Origin: Notospermus geniculatus | Lineage: Eukaryota; Nemertea; Pilidiophora; Heteronemertea; Lineidae | Length of the DNA stretch: 64,000 nucleotides | Direction of reading: 5' to 3' | Assembly: GCA_002633025.1 (NCBI GenBank) | Contig: NMRB01002244.1 | Span: 1 to 64,000 of the forward strand | In this document: positions 9,361-20,800 of the stretch, in pieces | Layout of the letters: the number at the start of each line of letters is the position of its first letter | Position numbering within the stretch: position 1 is the first letter of the stretch | Notes under the pieces: generated by a model | What the model saw: the letters and a program-made list of their open reading frames with translations, nothing else | The model's database searches: none | What the model was told of the DNA's origin: nothing | Position numbers and translations under genes: made by a program

Positions 9361-9657
9361 AAAGAAACAAACAGAACAGAAATAGTTTGCTCTTTAATAT
9401 GAATACGATATAATTATATAGGCTACGAAAGGTATTCATTTCTAGCATATCTGATCGATGATTCTCTTCCATCTACATGTATCTGGCCATTTCGGTCCAT
9501 CAGACAACAACTTCAAAGATTCATGCAAAATTAGTACAATGAGCGAAACGGATATTTCTGATAATACTAGACCGATCACTGCGATGATAGACGTAGGTGC
9601 ACACATTTCTCTGCGTCGGTCTATCCCTGCTCTTCAGACACCAATGGTCCCCACGGA

Positions 9658-10707
9658 ATGACTATGGATGGATTGTTTTACTCACCGTCATCGTCGGCAA
9701 CATTTCAACAAAAGGAGCTCTCGCTAATATTCCTGATCATCAGTTTGGTGACCGAGTACACAAACAAGTACTTAATAGGTGTCGTTATCATCGTGGGTAT
9801 CAGTGGAAACATTCTATCCATGATAGTGTTCTGGAGATGCCGCAGAAAGGACCACGTGACAGCGACCTACCTAGGCCCTTTGGCTGCTTCGGACTTCGGC
9901 ACCTTAATCTACGGTGCGTACTCATGGGTGGTGACCGGTATACTAGGGAAAACCAATGGTTACTTTTTCATAGAACCTCCCTTTTCAATCGGACCACAGG
10001 TCATCTGTAAGATTTTTCGGTACCAGCATCGTGTATGTTCTTGTATCTCCTCGTACCTTCTTGTAATGTTCTCATTAGAAAGATGTGTCGGCGTCTGGTT
10101 CCCCTTAAAGATTCATGTGCTGATGACACACGGCCGACGCCGGCTGATGATTGGTGTTATGGTGATCATAATTTTGTTGGCAAATGTTCCTATCTTAGTA
10201 CTTTTCAAAGTATTTGACTTTCAGACCGGTTTTCAAGGTGATACAACCATCCTTGCCTGCTTCTTTGAATTCACAGACAACAACAGATTAAAAGGATATT
10301 TTTTAGTTGAAATAACTGACAATTTCTTCCCTTATAGACTGCCTTGTATCTTGATCTTCGTTTTGAATAGTTTGATTATATTTGGGATATTATCGGCGCG
10401 GAAAGAGGCATCGACTAAAGTGGCCAAAAGCCAAGCAGCCGATACCAGTTATATCAGCCTTTTATTTGTCAGCTTACTTTACCTGATCACTACCCTTCCT
10501 TACGCCATCGTTTGGGGTATTCTCAATTATTACATCTACGTCGTTGGAGAGTTTGAAGGTTTCACCTCAGAAGAGACTCAAGCCTTATTTTTGGTCGGTC
10601 TCTTTTCCACATCCTTCTCAATGATTAACAACAGTTTCAACTTCCTGATTTATTCAACTAAACTTAAAATCTTCAAAGATGAGCTTTATTCCTTGATAAG
10701 GCGTTAA
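9658..10707 (+). CDS. rhodopsin-class GPCR, tandem paralogue 3
   Basis: An intact 349-residue receptor. Start MTMDGLFYSPSSS is shared with genes 1 and 4. A strong acceptor (CCCTGCTCTTCAG, exon from 9638) precedes the ATG, implying a 5' UTR intron. It carries the cluster motifs: GN in TM1, LAASD in TM2, Cys before TM3, ERC at the TM3 end, TTLPY in TM6, NSFNFLIY in TM7. The second extracellular loop (FQTGFQGDTTILACFFEF) is close to gene 4 and unlike genes 1 and 2. An Arg replaces Thr in the TM5 entry (PYRLP versus PYTLP), a possible private change. Most similar overall to gene 4, as expected from the 2.4-kb duplication. Confidence 0.9.
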   Translation: MTMDGLFYSPSSSATFQQKELSLIFLIISLVTEYTNKYLIGVVIIVGISGNILSMIVFWRCRRKDHVTATYLGPLAASDFGTLIYGAYSWVVTGILGKTNGYFFIEPPFSIGPQVICKIFRYQHRVCSCISSYLLVMFSLERCVGVWFPLKIHVLMTHGRRRLMIGVMVIIILLANVPILVLFKVFDFQTGFQGDTTILACFFEFTDNNRLKGYFLVEITDNFFPYRLPCILIFVLNSLIIFGILSARKEASTKVAKSQAADTSYISLLFVSLLYLITTLPYAIVWGILNYYIYVVGEFEGFTSEETQALFLVGLFSTSFSMINNSFNFLIYSTKLKIFKDELYSLIRR

Positions 10708-11224
10708 TGGGAAACGATCCTCAATCGGTTTTTTCCTATACGTTTGGTCGGTCCATTTTTTATAATCCCTGACGTCAGCAGCCCTAAGGAAGTCGTGATG
10801 TCTATGTGAGCAAAATGCCAAACGAGATCGCACATATTAATTAAATCCTACCATTAAATTGTTATGAAAAGCACGTTGTAATAATTTTTGACTTCGACGC
10901 ATCAGTTGACCCACACCAACAAGACTAGTTGCCAGCGAAATGAAAAAGCCTCTAAAATGCTTTCAATACTTCAAAATATTGTTATACTAGAAGTTGGATA
11001 CCGGTAACTGAATATTCAGAGGATAATCCGCAACTAACTTATGATTTATTTAAACCGTTATTACAACACGTCTCGCAAATCACCCCAAATGTTATTAGAG
11101 ATTTTCTACTCTGTGTAAACCAGCAGGCCCAGTAGGCCTAATAAAAGTCAATAGTCCTCCATTACAATTCTACTGAAGGTATCATGGTGATATGACGTTT
11201 CAGGGAGGCGAGATAACGGATAGA

Positions 11225-11240
11225 GCAGCCAGGGACAGTG
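11225..11240 (+). promoter_or_regulatory. possible 5' UTR exon end and splice donor for GPCR gene 4
   Basis: GAGCAGCCAGGGACAGTG is followed by GTAAGTGG, a near-consensus donor at 11241. The same block with donor GTAAGTGA recurs at 13741. About 860 bases downstream, an excellent acceptor (TTTTCCTGCTCTTCAG, exon from 12102) precedes the gene 4 start. I infer a non-coding first exon spliced to the coding exon. RNA-seq would show it. Confidence 0.4.
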
Positions 11241-11822
11241 GTAAGTGGTTCATCTGATCAACTGTATCTTGCCTTCCTCCATTTTCCTGTAGTTAGAAGC
11301 CTGCAACACTGGACAGCATCTAGGCGTACATGTGCGCTCGCTGGAAGTAGGCTTTGGCCCTTATGTCCGAGAAAACGCACATGTTGGAGTCTAGTACCCG
11401 CTGCAAACTATTATGGCAAGTTGGCGGTATCAGTTAACTGCAATTGTGAAGCCGATGATCACTGAAAAATTTCGGCTGTCGTGACCGAGACTTTCTAAGG
11501 GGGGGGGGGGGCGGTAACAGCCTTGCTGTGGGTTAAGAACGTAGAATTTGTTGCTCCTGAACGTCATTTGTTGCTCCTCATTGTTACGTGCATTATGAAT
11601 CAGTGGTAGGCCCCTACGGACTGAACTTGTGCACTAGTAAATGTAATTATCTTGCTGAACATGTGAAAGCACGACTTCTCATCATCGAAACTCTACATGC
11701 TTTGAAAGGAAGAGTGAACAGTACATGTGCGTGATGGACGTGAATTGAATGATTTTATACTGAAGTGGCGGCCACATGGACATTGACTAACACGAACTTT
11801 CAGACATCAGCACAGAGTTCCC

Positions 11823-14310
11823 TTATATATTAATATCCACAAACGAAACAAACAGAACAGAAATAGTTTGCTATTATGAATACGATATAATTATAGGTAT
11901 TCATGTCTAGCATATCTGAACGATGCTTCTCTACCCTCTATCTGGCCACTTCGGTCCATCAGACATCAACTTCAAACACGATTCATGCAAATTAGTACAA
12001 AGAGCGAAACGGATATATATTTCTGATCATAAAGACGGATCACTGCGATGATACACGTAGGTGCACAGATTTCTCTGTGTCGGCCTTTTCCTGCTCTTCA
12101 GACATCAACTTGGTTCACGGTCCCCACGGAATGACCATGCATGGGATGTTTTACTCACCGTCATCGTCGGCAACGTTTCAACGCAAGGAGCTCTCGTTAT
12201 TATTTCTGATCATCAGTTTGGTGACCGAGTTTACAAACAAGTACATCATAGGTGTTGTCATCATCATGGGTATCAGTGGAAACATCCTATCCATGATAGT
12301 GTTCTGGAGATGCCGGAGAAAGGACCACGTGACAGCGACCTACCTGGGCCCTCTCGCTGCTTCCGACTTCGGCACCTTAATCTACGGTGCGTATTCATGG
12401 GTGGTGACCGGTATACTAGGGAAAACCAATGGTTACTTCTTCATAGAACCTCCCTTATCGGTCGGACCACAGATCATCTGTAAGATTTTTCGGTATCAGT
12501 ATCGTGTATGTTCTTGCATCTCCTCGTACCTTATTGTAATGTTCTCATTAGAAAGGTGTGTCGGCGTCTGGTTCCCCTTAAAGATTCATGTGCTGATGAC
12601 ACACGGCCGACGCCGGCTGCTGATTGGTGTAATGGTGATTATAATTTTGTTGGTAAATGTTCCTATCTTAGTGCTTTTCAAAGTATTTGACTTTCAGACC
12701 GGTTTTCAAGGTGATACAACCATCCTTTCTTGCTTTTTTGAAGTCACAGATAACAACAAATTAAAAGGCTATTTTTTAGTTGAAGTAACCGACAATTTCT
12801 TTCCTTATACACTACCTTGCATCTTGATCTTCCTTTTGAATAGTTTAATTATATTTGGGATATTATCGGCCCGGAAAGAGGCATCGGCGAAAGTGGCCAA
12901 AAGCCAAGCAGACGATAACAGCTTCGTCAGCCTTTTGTTTGTCAGCTTACTTTACCTGATCACTACCCTTCCTTACGTCATTGTGTGGGGTATTGTCAAT
13001 TATAACATCTACATTGTCGGCGAGTTTCACGGTTTCACCTCAGAAGAGACTCAAGCCTTACTACTGTTAGGCCTCTTTTCCACATCCTTCTCAATGATTA
13101 ACAACAGTTTCAACTTCCTGATTTATTCGAGTAAACTGAAAATCTTCAAAGACGAGCTACATTCCTTGATAAGGCATTAATAGGAAACAATCTTCAATCG
13201 GTTTTTTCTTATACGTTTGGTAGATCCATTTTTTATAACCCCTGGCGTCATCAGCTCTAAGGAAGTCGTGATGTCTATGTCAGCAAAATGCAAATCGAGA
13301 TCGTACATTGATTAAATGGTACCATAATATCGGTATGAAAAGCACATTGCAATAATTTTTGATTTCGACGCATCAGTTTACCCACACCAACAAGACTGGT
13401 TGCCAGCGAAATGACAAAGCCTCTTAAATACTCTCAATTCGTCAAAATACTTTTATACTAGAAGTTGGATAAACTGAATATTCAGAGCATAATCCACGAT
13501 TCACTTATGATTTAAATAAACCGTTATTAGAACACGTCTCGCAAAGCACACCAAATATTATGAGGGATTTACTATGCTGTGTAAACTAAGTATATACAGA
13601 TGGCACAGTAGGCCTAATGAAAGTCAATAGGCCTCCATTTGAATTCTCGCACTGAGGAAGGCAGTAACTATGGTGATCTGACGTATCAGGTAATTAGCAA
13701 ATCAGAGACGATATAACGGATAGAGCAGTCAGGGACAGTGGTAAGTGATCCATCAACTGTATGTTGTCCATCCTGCACGCATTGTTCTGTATTTTGAAGC
13801 CTGCAACACTCTGGACACCATCTCAGACATTTCTGGAATAAGAACTTCCATGTGCGATCGCTGGGCATAGGCTTTGGCGCTTGATATCTTAGACAATGCT
13901 CGAGTTGGAGTCTAGTACGCTGCAGGCTTTATTCCGGCGAGTTTGTGTTGCACTGCAATTGTTAAGCCGATGATCACTGAAAAATTTCGGCTGTCATGAC
14001 CGAGACTTTCTAAGGGTGAGGGCAATAGTGGGTTAATCAATCAGAACATGAGATGAACGACACAAGGGTTCTCGATCGCAATTTCATACAAATCAGAGAG
14101 ATATGGGCTGAACTTGAACATTCATGGCAACTCACCTTAATGATGTGAAAGCACGACATCACCGACAACCTACTAAAAACTTGTAAATGCTTTGAAAGAA
14201 AGAATGTTTGCGGTGTAGGCCTACGTTTTGTCCGTTATTGGCGTGTTTAGGATGATAGTGAAGTGGGGCTACTGCATGGGACACTGACAAACACAAACGT
14301 CCAGGTATCA
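11823..14310 (+). repeat. 2.4-kb direct duplication, unit 2 (contains GPCR gene 4)
   Basis: Second copy of the unit at 9361-11822. Its right end is close to the hairpin element at 14325. The copies have diverged by point changes and short indels, including loss of the poly-G run seen at 11501-11512 in unit 1. Confidence 0.8.
12131..13180 (+). CDS. rhodopsin-class GPCR, tandem paralogue 4
   Basis: An intact 349-residue receptor. The open frame extends upstream to a GTG, but the first ATG in frame is at 12131 (MTMHGMFYSPSSS), which aligns with genes 1 and 3. It contains the cluster motifs: GN in TM1, LAASD in TM2, Cys at the TM3 start, ERC at the TM3 end, TTLPY in TM6 and NSFNFLIY in TM7, with helix 8 SSKLKIFKDEL. 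The loop between TM4 and TM5 (FQTGFQGDTTILSCFFEV) is almost that of gene 3. Likely a plasma-membrane peptide receptor; ligand unknown. Confidence 0.9.
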   Translation: MTMHGMFYSPSSSATFQRKELSLLFLIISLVTEFTNKYIIGVVIIMGISGNILSMIVFWRCRRKDHVTATYLGPLAASDFGTLIYGAYSWVVTGILGKTNGYFFIEPPLSVGPQIICKIFRYQYRVCSCISSYLIVMFSLERCVGVWFPLKIHVLMTHGRRRLLIGVMVIIILLVNVPILVLFKVFDFQTGFQGDTTILSCFFEVTDNNKLKGYFLVEVTDNFFPYTLPCILIFLLNSLIIFGILSARKEASAKVAKSQADDNSFVSLLFVSLLYLITTLPYVIVWGIVNYNIYIVGEFHGFTSEETQALLLLGLFSTSFSMINNSFNFLIYSSKLKIFKDELHSLIRH

Positions 14311-14324
14311 GCACTTGCAGGACA

Positions 14325-14485
14325 CAGGTGTAACATCTGTGAGTGTTTCTGTAGCTCAGTGTTCCCCAACAATAGACGCGGCCTAGAATGGTTATTGTTG
14401 GGTTAGTTGCCGCTTAATCCGTCAGGAGGGAAAACAATAAGAAAAACACAGAGAAATACGGGGAACACTGATCGACGTTACACCG
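14325..14485. mobile_element. MITE of the CAGGTGTAAC family, uninterrupted copy
   Basis: The ends CAGGTGTAACATCTGTGAGTG and CGACGTTACACCG are inverted complements with a few changes. The interior (GCGGCCTAGAATGG, TTATTGTTGGGTTAGTTGCC, TTAATCCGTCAGGAGG) is nearly identical to 29910-30220. This copy lacks the extra hairpin found in the other. Confidence 0.85.
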
Positions 14486-14593
14486 GCCACCGGTGTTGAA
14501 GCTTAGATTTGTCATCTGCACTGATGACGTAAGGAAATCAGCACGATATTGCACCTGGAATTTTCTTTCCTTCAGTTCGATTTCTTCCGAACT

Positions 14594-14885
14594 ATGCCTA
14601 CCTCAATACAAATCCCGGGAGAAACCCCAAAGCTGGCGAGTGAGTACGATGACAAGTTTAAACGTTATCGCAATCGTGATGTCGAGGTTCAGAAGATGAT
14701 CAAAAGATGGCAGACCAAACAGGGTCGTAGCAAAAATGAGAACGCACACGGCGTGACGAAGGGAAAGGAATTGACATTCATGCAGAAAAGCAAGTTAGAC
14801 GTTCAGTTAAAAAGGGAACTCGTCGAGAACGATGGAAAGAAAAAGAAAGAGACCAAACGAAGCGAACCAGCAGAAAAGGGAGTTG
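14594..14885 (+). CDS. exon 1 of the 11-exon gene
   Basis: Starts at ATG 14594 (MPTSIQIPGETPKLASEYDD), then a highly charged stretch rich in Lys, Arg and Glu, with KELTFMQKSKLDVQLKREL suggesting helix. I end it at 14885 (G/GTAAAC), because this leaves phase 1, which fits exon 2. A second donor after 14908 (AAG/GTGGGG, phase 0) would fit exon 3 directly if exon 2 were skipped. Confidence 0.65.
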
Positions 14886-17800
14886 GTAAACTGGTCTCGA
14901 AAACAAAGGTGGGGTTATTTTGAATTCATTCTGTTTGATGCCATATACTTCATCCGATCGTTGCCAACATAACTCTTGTTTTAAAAAGAGCTTTGATAAC
15001 CAACTGGAACTCCGAGTCCTTGGAAAGTTAGTCCGAAAATGAGGACTACATGATTGAAAAAAGGGAAAGTGGGGGTTTGGTTGCAGTCCGTGGCTTTCAT
15101 GGAAGGATAAAGGTAATGAAGGTCGAAATCTGAAGCCAACTCCACACCATTTAATCATCTGGTAAACCAAGAAATGGTAGAAAAAGCAATCCATTTCCTT
15201 ACTCCGATCAAGAAACATCAGTCATCAAAGTATTTCTCCTTTTCCCTCTCACTGACCATCTTTTCAAGCTCAACCGTTGCCACCTGCTGTCTTTCCACGT
15301 CCATTCTCCAAACAGTTCAATATCTGCTTTTATCGAGCGAATAAATTGCCAATTTACATTTTAATATCGGTAATAAATACCACTCCTGTTCACAACTGGG
15401 GGTGAAACACGCAATTCGACCCCATTCATGGCGTCACCATTGATGCCATCAAATCAGTAGATGTACTCTTCATGTCAAATAACAAGAGAAATATTGTCAT
15501 TGCCCTCAGGACCTCATTATAACGAACACAATCTTTGATTTTTGAGTGGCAGCCATGTGGATGTGGATGGAACAACGCTGATTTAGTGGTATTTTTGTCC
15601 TGCTGTTTAGAAACTGGACAGAACCATTCAATGGCTTCATTTTTAAGGCTGATGAACGTCAGATCATGCGCAAGTTTCGATTTTTTTCAGTCTGAGATTT
15701 GATATTATGATAACAAATAACACTTAAGTGGGGTAGACGATATCGCGTATAGAAAATCATTTGAATGGTTAAATGACTTCACCAGCATGTCGTGTATGAA
15801 TGAATTTAATGTGAAAGCAGTGTTCCAGAAAGATTTTCTTTCACCATCGATCTCTCCACCGATATCTGATCATTACAATGTCCGCACGGCATTTCACGCA
15901 GTGTGTGGTTGGTAAGCCTTCTGTTCGGCCGAGTATGCAAGACAAGGCCTGGCTTTCCTCGTCGGCTTTACAGAGTGTTGGTTTAATTGAAACTCTGTAT
16001 GACCGGTGGCACTGCCTGGCGTGAATGAGCTCATTCACATCGTTGTCACCACGGTCACGCTCGTCCACAACTATCACATATCTTCTTATATTCAGTCTTG
16101 GTTGGATCTTTTGTTTATCTATGCTTGGATTAGGAGAAATATCTCCAGTTCGATTTACTCAAAAAGCTGTTAAGAACAAGTCATACGTGTCGTGGATGAC
16201 ACTGACATCGTCATAACAAGGACTCTTCAGTTCGTTACCAATACTGTGAGATATAGGCCAACTTGGATTGTTCCTTCTCGGAGGAGTCACGTACAAAATG
16301 ACCCTTGATAAGAAAGGGAAGGGTACCAGGCCCTTGGGGGCTTTGAGGAATATGCCAATGGTGGATGCAGATCTTAGACGGCGGGTGAAACAACGGCAGC
16401 GACCATCGACTGCCAAATCGATGAAGGTTGGTAATTCATTCTTCCAGTTCTACTTTCACCTAAACCATCCCTTTCGTTCTTATCATAACTGGTTGGCATC
16501 AAGCTGACGACCACAGAGTTTCCGTCTCTTAAGTGTCCCCATGCCAAACGGCTGTCGTCGGATCGAAGATCCTGAATCTGACAGCACACATGTCTATGAC
16601 ATCATCTTCCGAAAGCTGGCAGCACACATCATACAAATCATGTGTGCAGATTGGAAATCGTGTCTTCGAGCCGTGTCACGGGTATTGTGGTAGCACACGT
16701 GGTTTTCAGCTCACAGACATGGGTCGCACAGATGACCTCAGTGAGGTTTCCGTTTGCTGCGAGCTTCACCACCAGTCATGCAGCCAGTGCTGAGTAAAAT
16801 GGTGCAAATCCCTTACGAAAAATTCACATGTGCAAAAAAAATCACATACATGTACGTGAAAGTGGCTTTCACATATGTGAAAGTGGCTTTCACATATGTG
16901 AAAGTGGCTTCACATATGTGAATTTTTCGTAAGGGATCCAAGGACCAAGTCAATGGCCTAGTCCATTTCCGGTGGAACTAGACTTCTTGGAAAGCATCCA
17001 CAGCACTAAGACGATAATAAATTGTGTCATAACTCAGGTAGGACATTACGAGTACTCGCTAACATGTATCTGACCATTTTAATGTCAAACCTTTCATTAG
17101 AATGATTTATCGATAGCTCAACAATTGAAAACTGAAGAGTACGTCGGATATGGTTTTCATACGATCAATCAGATTGCCTGATCGGAGTAAAACTTGCGCC
17201 AAAGATTTCAACGGATAAGTATGGCCAATACCTCTAAAACAGAGCGACATGGTTGGTTTTGTCAGCTACAAGTAATTGACGATACGACTCCCCCTCCCCT
17301 CCCCCCCACACACATTCAATGGTTGGTGATTTTAAAAGGACGATAGGAGACTAGGAAAGAATGTTTATATGCTCAAGCCAATCTTTGGTCGGTTTGGGAA
17401 ACACTTCTCCAGACTACACTGACCACTAGAATGGCGCTATGAAGGTGTCAGAAGCTCCGTCAAGGCCAATCGCGAGATTGTCTGTGGGTAACCGTCAGGT
17501 AGATGCGTACTTTTTCAAAGCTTTGGAATCATTCTCCTCGACAACAGATCTTTGATATCACGTCTCTCTTCATTGCCAACTTGATAAACTCCGGTTGTAC
17601 GAATTGTGGGATATTCTCTGTCAATATCAATATTCGCAGAGGATTTTCGCCTGCTTATTGTAGTTAAGCACATAGACTTTTAAAGGAGATTAAATATGTT
17701 ATTTGATGTAGGCCTATTGCATTGTAGGCCTAATTTGTAATATTGGGAAGTATAGTATACTTCCAGTTTATGGGAAATTGAGGGAACTGTCGTCCTGCTA

Positions 17801-20800
17801 ATCCTGAGTCTAATACAGGAGACGGCAACTTTAATTTGTCAAAAGTTAAAAAATGCAAGTTCTACAGTTACGGGATGATCATTTGAAAGACTACTGTAAT
17901 GTGGTTTAATGATCGGCCAAATGATCCTGTATTTGTTTTATACCTTACCAACATAGGTCACGCGTATTTGATCATATTCTGTAATGAGTGTCTCTGAACA
18001 AGTTTTAAATCGTCATTCAAAGATCGTTTACTATCCCTCCATACATTCTACATGCTAGTAGGTCAAAGACCGATGCAGTGCTAAAGTACTTGTGCATAAA
18101 ATTCACTAATCCGTCCGAGACCGTGTCTTCTTTGCTTAGGCCTTTTGGGCAACATTTGTTGTTGGCTTACGGATTCCTTTGAAAATCACACACAAAGAAT
18201 ATTCAATCGCCATGACAGGGACACAGCTTGATACCACCTTATCGGGAAAGATCCACTTTCACATATTTCGCAGCCTAAAATTATGACTGACAAAATGACG
18301 GATTTCCCTTTTGTGTGCCAGCAACGTTTTTTGGCAAAGTTTGTAAAGAGGCGGATAAAATGGTTGCCGAGAAGGCCTATCGACGATTAGGCCTAGTGAA
18401 AGAATTTGTAAGTTTTAATATGCTGCAACTCTCGATCCCTTTACGACTGCAGCGCCGCCCAACGTGTTTCTCACGAGATCATCCTGACGACTGCAGCGCC
18501 GCCCAATGTCTTTCTCAGCACCGACTCGAGATCACATTTACAACGACTCGAGATCATGATAAACCGCTTCATTTGCGGATGCCCATTCCTTCATTTGCAA
18601 AGTACTCTATCAGACGGTGACTTCCCATTTCGCCAAATCCCATTTCGCCAAATCCCATTTTGCCAAATCCCATTTGGCCAAATTCCCATTTGGCCAAATT
18701 CCCAAATCGCCAAATTCCCATTTTGCCAAAATCCCATTTTGCCAAATTCCCAATATGCCAAATTCCCATTTGGCCAAATTCCCGTTTCACCAAATTACCA
18801 TTTGGCCAAATTCCCATTTCGCCAAATTCCTGTTTCGTCAAAAATTTACTTGACACCCCCTGTGTTCTTTCAAAATGAATCGTTCGAAATATTAACAATT
18901 TTGGAAGCAGGGTCAGAAGTGTAACAAATTACTACAGCGAATGGTATTCATTCCAAAGAATACTAAGATGTTATTTTCTAGGTAAATTCTTCAACGGTAA
19001 CGATTGCTTTTAATGTCAATTTTCTTTTGTTCTTCTGACATGCGTTGGGTTACAGTGTTTGCTCCCTTCATATACATATATCTGCACTGACATAAGCGCA
19101 TATATAGTCAAGGGAACAAACACTGCTAGAGTTGTGTAACCTTGGGCGTGGCATATTACCCCGTCCTTTTTGAAGGTGGAGACATAGGCCCCATCCCTTC
19201 CAAATCCTGAGTGAAACAGTTTGATAACCAAGGGACTTATCCTAACCCTAACCCTCTATTTTTAAGTACTTTGCATTGGATCGGTCCATTAGATTAGGGG
19301 TAATAGCCTGAATAACAAATTTGGCGAAATGGGAATTTGGCAAAATGGGAATTTGGCCAAACGGGAATTTGGCCAAATGGGAATTTGGCCAAATGGGAAT
19401 TTGGCAAATTGGGAATTTGGCAAAATGGGATTTTGGCGAATTGGGAATTTGGCGAATTGGGAATTTGGCAAAATGGGATTTGGCGAAATGGAACTTTTTA
19501 TGGCGAACTGGGAATTTGGCGAAATGCAATTTGGCGAAATGGGAATGAACCCTATCAGACTGGATACCCCGTTAATCCCATCCCATTCCCAACTTTTCAA
19601 CCTCGTTCCAGGACTACCTCGAGAATGAAGAAGACAAACAGAGACGTGTTGATGAGATGCAGGAAAGAGTCAACGAAGCCGTCAAGGATTACATGTCCAA
19701 TCTGATTCAGACCCGAGCTCTCCTCCCCGCACCACCACAACAACAAGTCGTTGTAGCTCAACCTATAACAGTACCAGGTACGGAAGACAGCTATCGGAGG
19801 TGACTCTCCTTGTGAGAGTCTTAATTCTCCTGCCAGTTGCCTCTCTTTGGGAAACTCTATCGGTAGAAAACTACGGGCAGTCGTTTGTGTCGTCTGGTCT
19901 CAACGTAAGTCGTAAAGAAACTAACAATGGTGAATGGGCCTTTGGGAGCCATCGCGCACGAGAACCAAGATAATCCAGTATAGAATCTCCAGAAGGAGTG
20001 GTAAAGATTGGTAACGTATTTCAAGGGCTGGTTTTGAAAACCATGGCAACAATTCATTCAGTGCTCCAAACTGATAAAGATGTGGAAGTGAATATAAATT
20101 GCCACAGCTCGATTACACTGTTCAGCAGTTCGAATTATCTGCCGATTGGTCCTCAACGCTTCGGTAACCATGCATACGACACAAATGATAGCAACTGGTT
20201 GTTATGCAGTTTAGCAAAAACAACGAGCATACACTGTCAGGGTGTTGTTGATTCAATAATGGCGGAAATGGCAGGCTGCTGGATGCGAGACCAACGGCGG
20301 GGAGAATTTGGGGGTAGGTCGGAATCTGTATCCACCATATATAGGAACATTTTGTGCTAGGCCTACATGTACTAAGGCGCTGTTCCACGTGAAATGGGCA
20401 ATTTACGCAGAGACCAATGACAATGGCTGCCTATCATTGAGCTGCCCATAGGGAGCCAACTCGCGCGTTGAAACTCACGTGGAGGAGAGCACCTTTGTCT
20501 CAGTTTTGTTCTATTCGGTCTTGTGAAACTTTTGGCAATGATTCTTTTAAGCAATTGCTCCTTTTCCTCTTTTTCAGTTCCAGTAGTGGCCCCAAACCAC
20601 CCACTCGAAACCTTTGTCTCAGCCGGTTTGGAGCTACTAGAGCAGGAAATGCCTCGACCACCAACGCGTCCACCCACACCAGCTCAGTCGTTACGGCCAG
20701 CGTCCCCCGCGAAATCGTTCATCAGAGCAGCAACCCCGGCCAGACCAGTCTCTGCGGTGAAGATCTCCAAAGAACTGGAACCAGAACCACTTCCGACTCA

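Larger units (their letters stand above)
9361..11822 (+). repeat. 2.4-kb direct duplication, unit 1 (contains GPCR gene 3)
   Basis: From AAACAAACAGAACAGAAATAG onwards, this unit matches 11823 to about 14310 along its length: the 5' flank, coding exon, 3' flank (CTAAGGAAGTCGTGATGTC), the TAACGGATAGAGCAG block, and the AAGCCGATGATCACTGAAAA block. Small insertions and deletions separate the copies. Boundaries are approximate. Confidence 0.8.

Noticed and set aside
11501-11512. Poly-G run as a structural signal
   Set aside because: Absent from the matching place in the second duplication unit; a simple-repeat expansion or sequencing slip is enough.
18556-18924. Several overlapping open frames rich in FAKFP or LAKWEFGQMG repeats (also at 19248-19705)
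   Set aside because: They are translations of the inverted minisatellite arrays in every frame, with no splice or start support.
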